This document shows, piece after piece, positions 14,633 through 16,254 of a stretch of 16,254 nucleotides of DNA; positions within the stretch are counted from its first letter, which is position 1; every line of letters starts with the position of its first letter. Both the position numbers and the translations under genes were made by a program. The notes under the pieces are model-generated. The model searched no databases, had not been told where the DNA came from, and saw nothing but the letters and a program-made list of their open reading frames with translations. The stretch is from JACCTH01 sp035281645 (GTDB lineage: Bacteria > Actinomycetota > Acidimicrobiia > Spongiisociales > ZC4RG35): positions 1 through 16,254 of the forward strand of contig DATEDN010000018.1 of the NCBI GenBank assembly GCA_035281645.1, read 5' to 3'.

Positions 14633-15499
14633 TCAGCCGAAGCGAAACAAGCGGGCCGCGGTTCCTCCTCGGATGGAGAGACGCTCATCGGCACGGATTT
14701 CGGGCAGGTGGTGGTCAACTAGCGCCAACATCTCGGGGTATCCGGGTTCCGAGCTGATCCAGGGATAGTCCGAGGCCCACATCATCCGGTCCGCTCCGAA
14801 GGCTTTGTAGACCTGTTCAACCACCGGCACGAGGTCCAAATAGGGGTACGGCTTTTGGGTGAAGGCGTACTGTCCGGACATCTTGATGTAAACGTTCGGA
14901 TGCCGGGCAAGCCCGACGATGGTGTCGAGCGAGTCGGGTGGAAGTGGGACTTCGAAACGGGGGCGGCCGTGCTCGTCGACTCGCATCTCGTCCCAAATGC
15001 TCGGACAGAATCCCAAGTGGTTGATGACCACCACCAGGTCGGGAAGCAACTCAAGTAGACGGTCGAGAAGCTGCACTTGCTCTACCTCGGCGTAGACCCA
15101 AAGCTTCACCTCGAGGTCCGCCATCGCCGCTAAGAGCGGGAATAGGGGCTGCTGTTCGGGGTCGACAGCGGGATCACCGAGCGAGAACAACCGAAGCCCC
15201 TGGATTCCGATCGTTTCCACTCGCCGAACTAGATCATCGAGTTGGGTAGACGACTCCGGGTTGGCGACCGCCACGCCTGCGAAACGCGTCGGGTACGTGG
15301 AGAGCACATGCTTGAGGTATTCATCGTGATGCGATACCGCAACGACGACGGCGTGGTCTACTCCCGCTTGCTCCATTTCCTCCAGAAGTGCTTCAGCCGG
15401 GGCAGAGCGCTCCGCGGGCGTCAGAGGCTCGAATACATCGCGGGGAAACGTCTCGGAGACAGCTTCGAAGACGTGTAGATGGGCATCAATGGTCGGCAA
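14633..15499 (-). CDS. Amidohydrolase-2 family (TIM-barrel) metal-dependent hydrolase, about 288 aa
   Basis: Amidohydrolase_2 (ACMSD/PDC-hydrolase-like) TIM barrel acting on lactones, carboxylated rings or similar. Visible residues: H7 and H9 in IDAHLHVF, H161 in VVINHLGF, and D244 in WASDYPW, with KMSGQYAF (206-213) and a typical C-terminus (GGTAARLFRFG). At the fifth strand, where many members have a metal or substrate His, the sequence is WVYAEVE with Tyr-Ala, so the metal set may be reduced as in some lactonases of this family. TTG 15505 gives two more residues but abuts the AGGAG ribosome site; TTG 15499, 6 bases from AGGAG, is the better start. It follows the alpha/beta hydrolase by about 30 bases on the same strand. 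Confidence 0.87.
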   Translation of the reverse strand: MPTIDAHLHVFEAVSETFPRDVFEPLTPAERSAPAEALLEEMEQAGVDHAVVVAVSHHDEYLKHVLSTYPTRFAGVAVANPESSTQLDDLVRRVETIGIQGLRLFSLGDPAVDPEQQPLFPLLAAMADLEVKLWVYAEVEQVQLLDRLLELLPDLVVVINHLGFCPSIWDEMRVDEHGRPRFEVPLPPDSLDTIVGLARHPNVYIKMSGQYAFTQKPYPYLDLVPVVEQVYKAFGADRMMWASDYPWISSEPGYPEMLALVDHHLPEIRADERLSIRGGTAARLFRFG

Positions 15500-15529
15500 C
15501 GTCAACTCCTGTTGCTGGGTGTTAAGTCG

Positions 15530-16171
15530 CTAGGCGGTTGATTTTTGCGAACGCCCAAAGGGCGGAGGGAGATACATTCGAAAAAAGGCAAGAAGGTCTT
15601 CAGTCAAATGGACTCGGCCTGCAACCAACTCCTCACCCCGGGCCGCGTCGCCCACGGAAGCCATGACCTTTTGGCCAGGGAGAACTCCGAATACTCGCTC
15701 GGCTTCGCTCCTGGCCTGCGAATCGAGGGTGCCCACCACCACCATCCGGATTGCCGGAACCGCAGCGCGGATGGCTGTTTCGTCGATTCCTGACAGATCG
15801 GGACTGATGAATACCTGGGCCGGAGCTTGGGCTCCTAACCCGAGGCTCAATGCTCCCCGGCACGAGCGGCCCGCCAACACCAGACCGCAGGTGCCCCACA
15901 CCCGGTTTACGTGGCGCACAAGCGCTGCTACGTCTGAGCCGAGTCGGATTGGGTCAGGCTCGCCATCGGAGAGCCCGTGACCGCGGAGATCAACGGCAAT
16001 GACATGAAATCCCGCATCGGCCGCCATCTGCAGCACATCCCCCCAGCCATCGAGGTCACGGCCTTCATCGTGGATGACCAGTAGCGGCGAACCCAACACC
16101 AGCCACTCGTGACCGCGTAACTTCGTCCCCGCTTCGACCTCGATTTCGATCGGGAGCGGGCCAACCTTCAC
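15530..16171 (-). CDS. Alpha/beta hydrolase with altered nucleophile elbow, about 213 aa
   Basis: Small alpha/beta-fold hydrolase. Numbered from GTG 16171: oxyanion-side turn VIHDEGRDLDGW (32-43), AVDLRGHGLSDG (59-70), presumed nucleophile S103 in LAGRSCRGALSL, acid D150 in VVGTLDSQA, and H188 in GRVHLTE. The elbow is G-R-S-C-R-G rather than the usual G-x-S-x-G, and the short chain lacks a real cap domain. I chose GTG 16171 because it overlaps the upstream stop codon as GTGA and has TTTGGAG just before it; GTG 16201 would add ten residues with no ribosome site. It is followed by the amidohydrolase gene, and both probably serve one degradation route. Substrate unknown. Confidence 0.82.
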   Translation of the reverse strand: MKVGPLPIEIEVEAGTKLRGHEWLVLGSPLLVIHDEGRDLDGWGDVLQMAADAGFHVIAVDLRGHGLSDGEPDPIRLGSDVAALVRHVNRVWGTCGLVLAGRSCRGALSLGLGAQAPAQVFISPDLSGIDETAIRAAVPAIRMVVVGTLDSQARSEAERVFGVLPGQKVMASVGDAARGEELVAGRVHLTEDLLAFFRMYLPPPFGRSQKSTA

Positions 16172-16254
16172 AGCACTCCAAAGGGCTGCGGATTGAAACA
16201 CCTAAGGAGGCGATCGCCGACCGACTCGAGCTCAGGATGCTCTACCCAACACCT
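16168..16254 (-). CDS. 3' end of an upstream gene, truncated by the window edge
   Basis: An open minus-strand frame runs from the window edge to a TGA at 16170-16168, giving 28 C-terminal residues including VEHPELESVGDRLLRCFNPQ and ending PFGVL. The stop overlaps the GTG of the alpha/beta hydrolase in a GTGA arrangement, the usual mark of coupled genes, which is the main reason to believe the frame is coding. I do not recognise the fragment. It would be the first visible gene of the minus-strand hydrolase operon. Confidence 0.5.
   Translation of the reverse strand, partial: RCWVEHPELESVGDRLLRCFNPQPFGVL

Noticed and set aside
16204..16242. Possible plus-strand gene start near the right edge (AAGGAGG, then ATG 16237)
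   Set aside because: The spacing is too long and the minus-strand frame with a GTGA overlap explains the segment better.

Overview
The window is 16.25 kb of high-GC bacterial DNA, densely packed with genes on both strands. F420/FMN-type PPOX protein, a PIN/ribbon-helix-helix toxin-antitoxin pair, a DUF4242-class III cyclase fusion and many GTG/TTG starts point to an actinomycete-like or Chloroflexota-like genome. That placement is inference; there is no rRNA or marker gene to settle it. I see no tRNA, rRNA, CRISPR array, insertion sequence, integrase or phage gene, and no gene-free stretch over 300 bases (the longest gaps are about 210 bases).

Left part (1-5600). A 1072-residue Asp-box beta-propeller protein lies on the minus strand, behind a vapB-vapC type toxin-antitoxin operon also on the minus strand. 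Diverging from vapB is a plus-strand signalling gene that fuses a DUF4242 ferredoxin-like domain to a class III nucleotide cyclase. A small SnoaL-like protein follows.

Central and right part (5600-16254). This is an accessory catabolic island of several short operons. A minus-strand PfkB/2-keto-3-deoxygluconate-type sugar kinase diverges from a plus-strand operon of a zinc sugar-alcohol dehydrogenase, an RraA-type aldolase and an alpha/beta hydrolase. This converges on a minus-strand PPOX-SDR pair. The PPOX gene diverges from a second plus-strand operon: a lone DppF-type ABC ATPase, an HpcH/HpaI aldolase, an acetamidase/formamidase-family protein and a PLP aminotransferase. That operon converges, stop codon against stop codon, on a minus-strand operon of a truncated unrecognised gene, an alpha/beta hydrolase and an amidohydrolase.

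Taken together the enzymes would suit oxidation of a sugar or sugar acid, opening of a lactone or ester, phosphorylation of a 2-keto-3-deoxy acid, retro-aldol cleavage to pyruvate plus an aldehyde, and processing of an amide or amino side product. The substrate is not readable from the sequence, and the membrane transport subunits and regulators are not in the window.

The most unusual points are two operon genes (the SDR and the acetamidase-like gene) whose conserved N-termini have no canonical start codon, both beside or inside an upstream reading frame; a cyclase with Gln in place of the usual transition-state Asn; a dehydrogenase with a shortened structural-zinc loop; an orphan ABC ATPase inside an enzyme operon; and two unrelated folds of pyruvate aldolase in one locus. 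I do not see a clearly new defence or mobile system.
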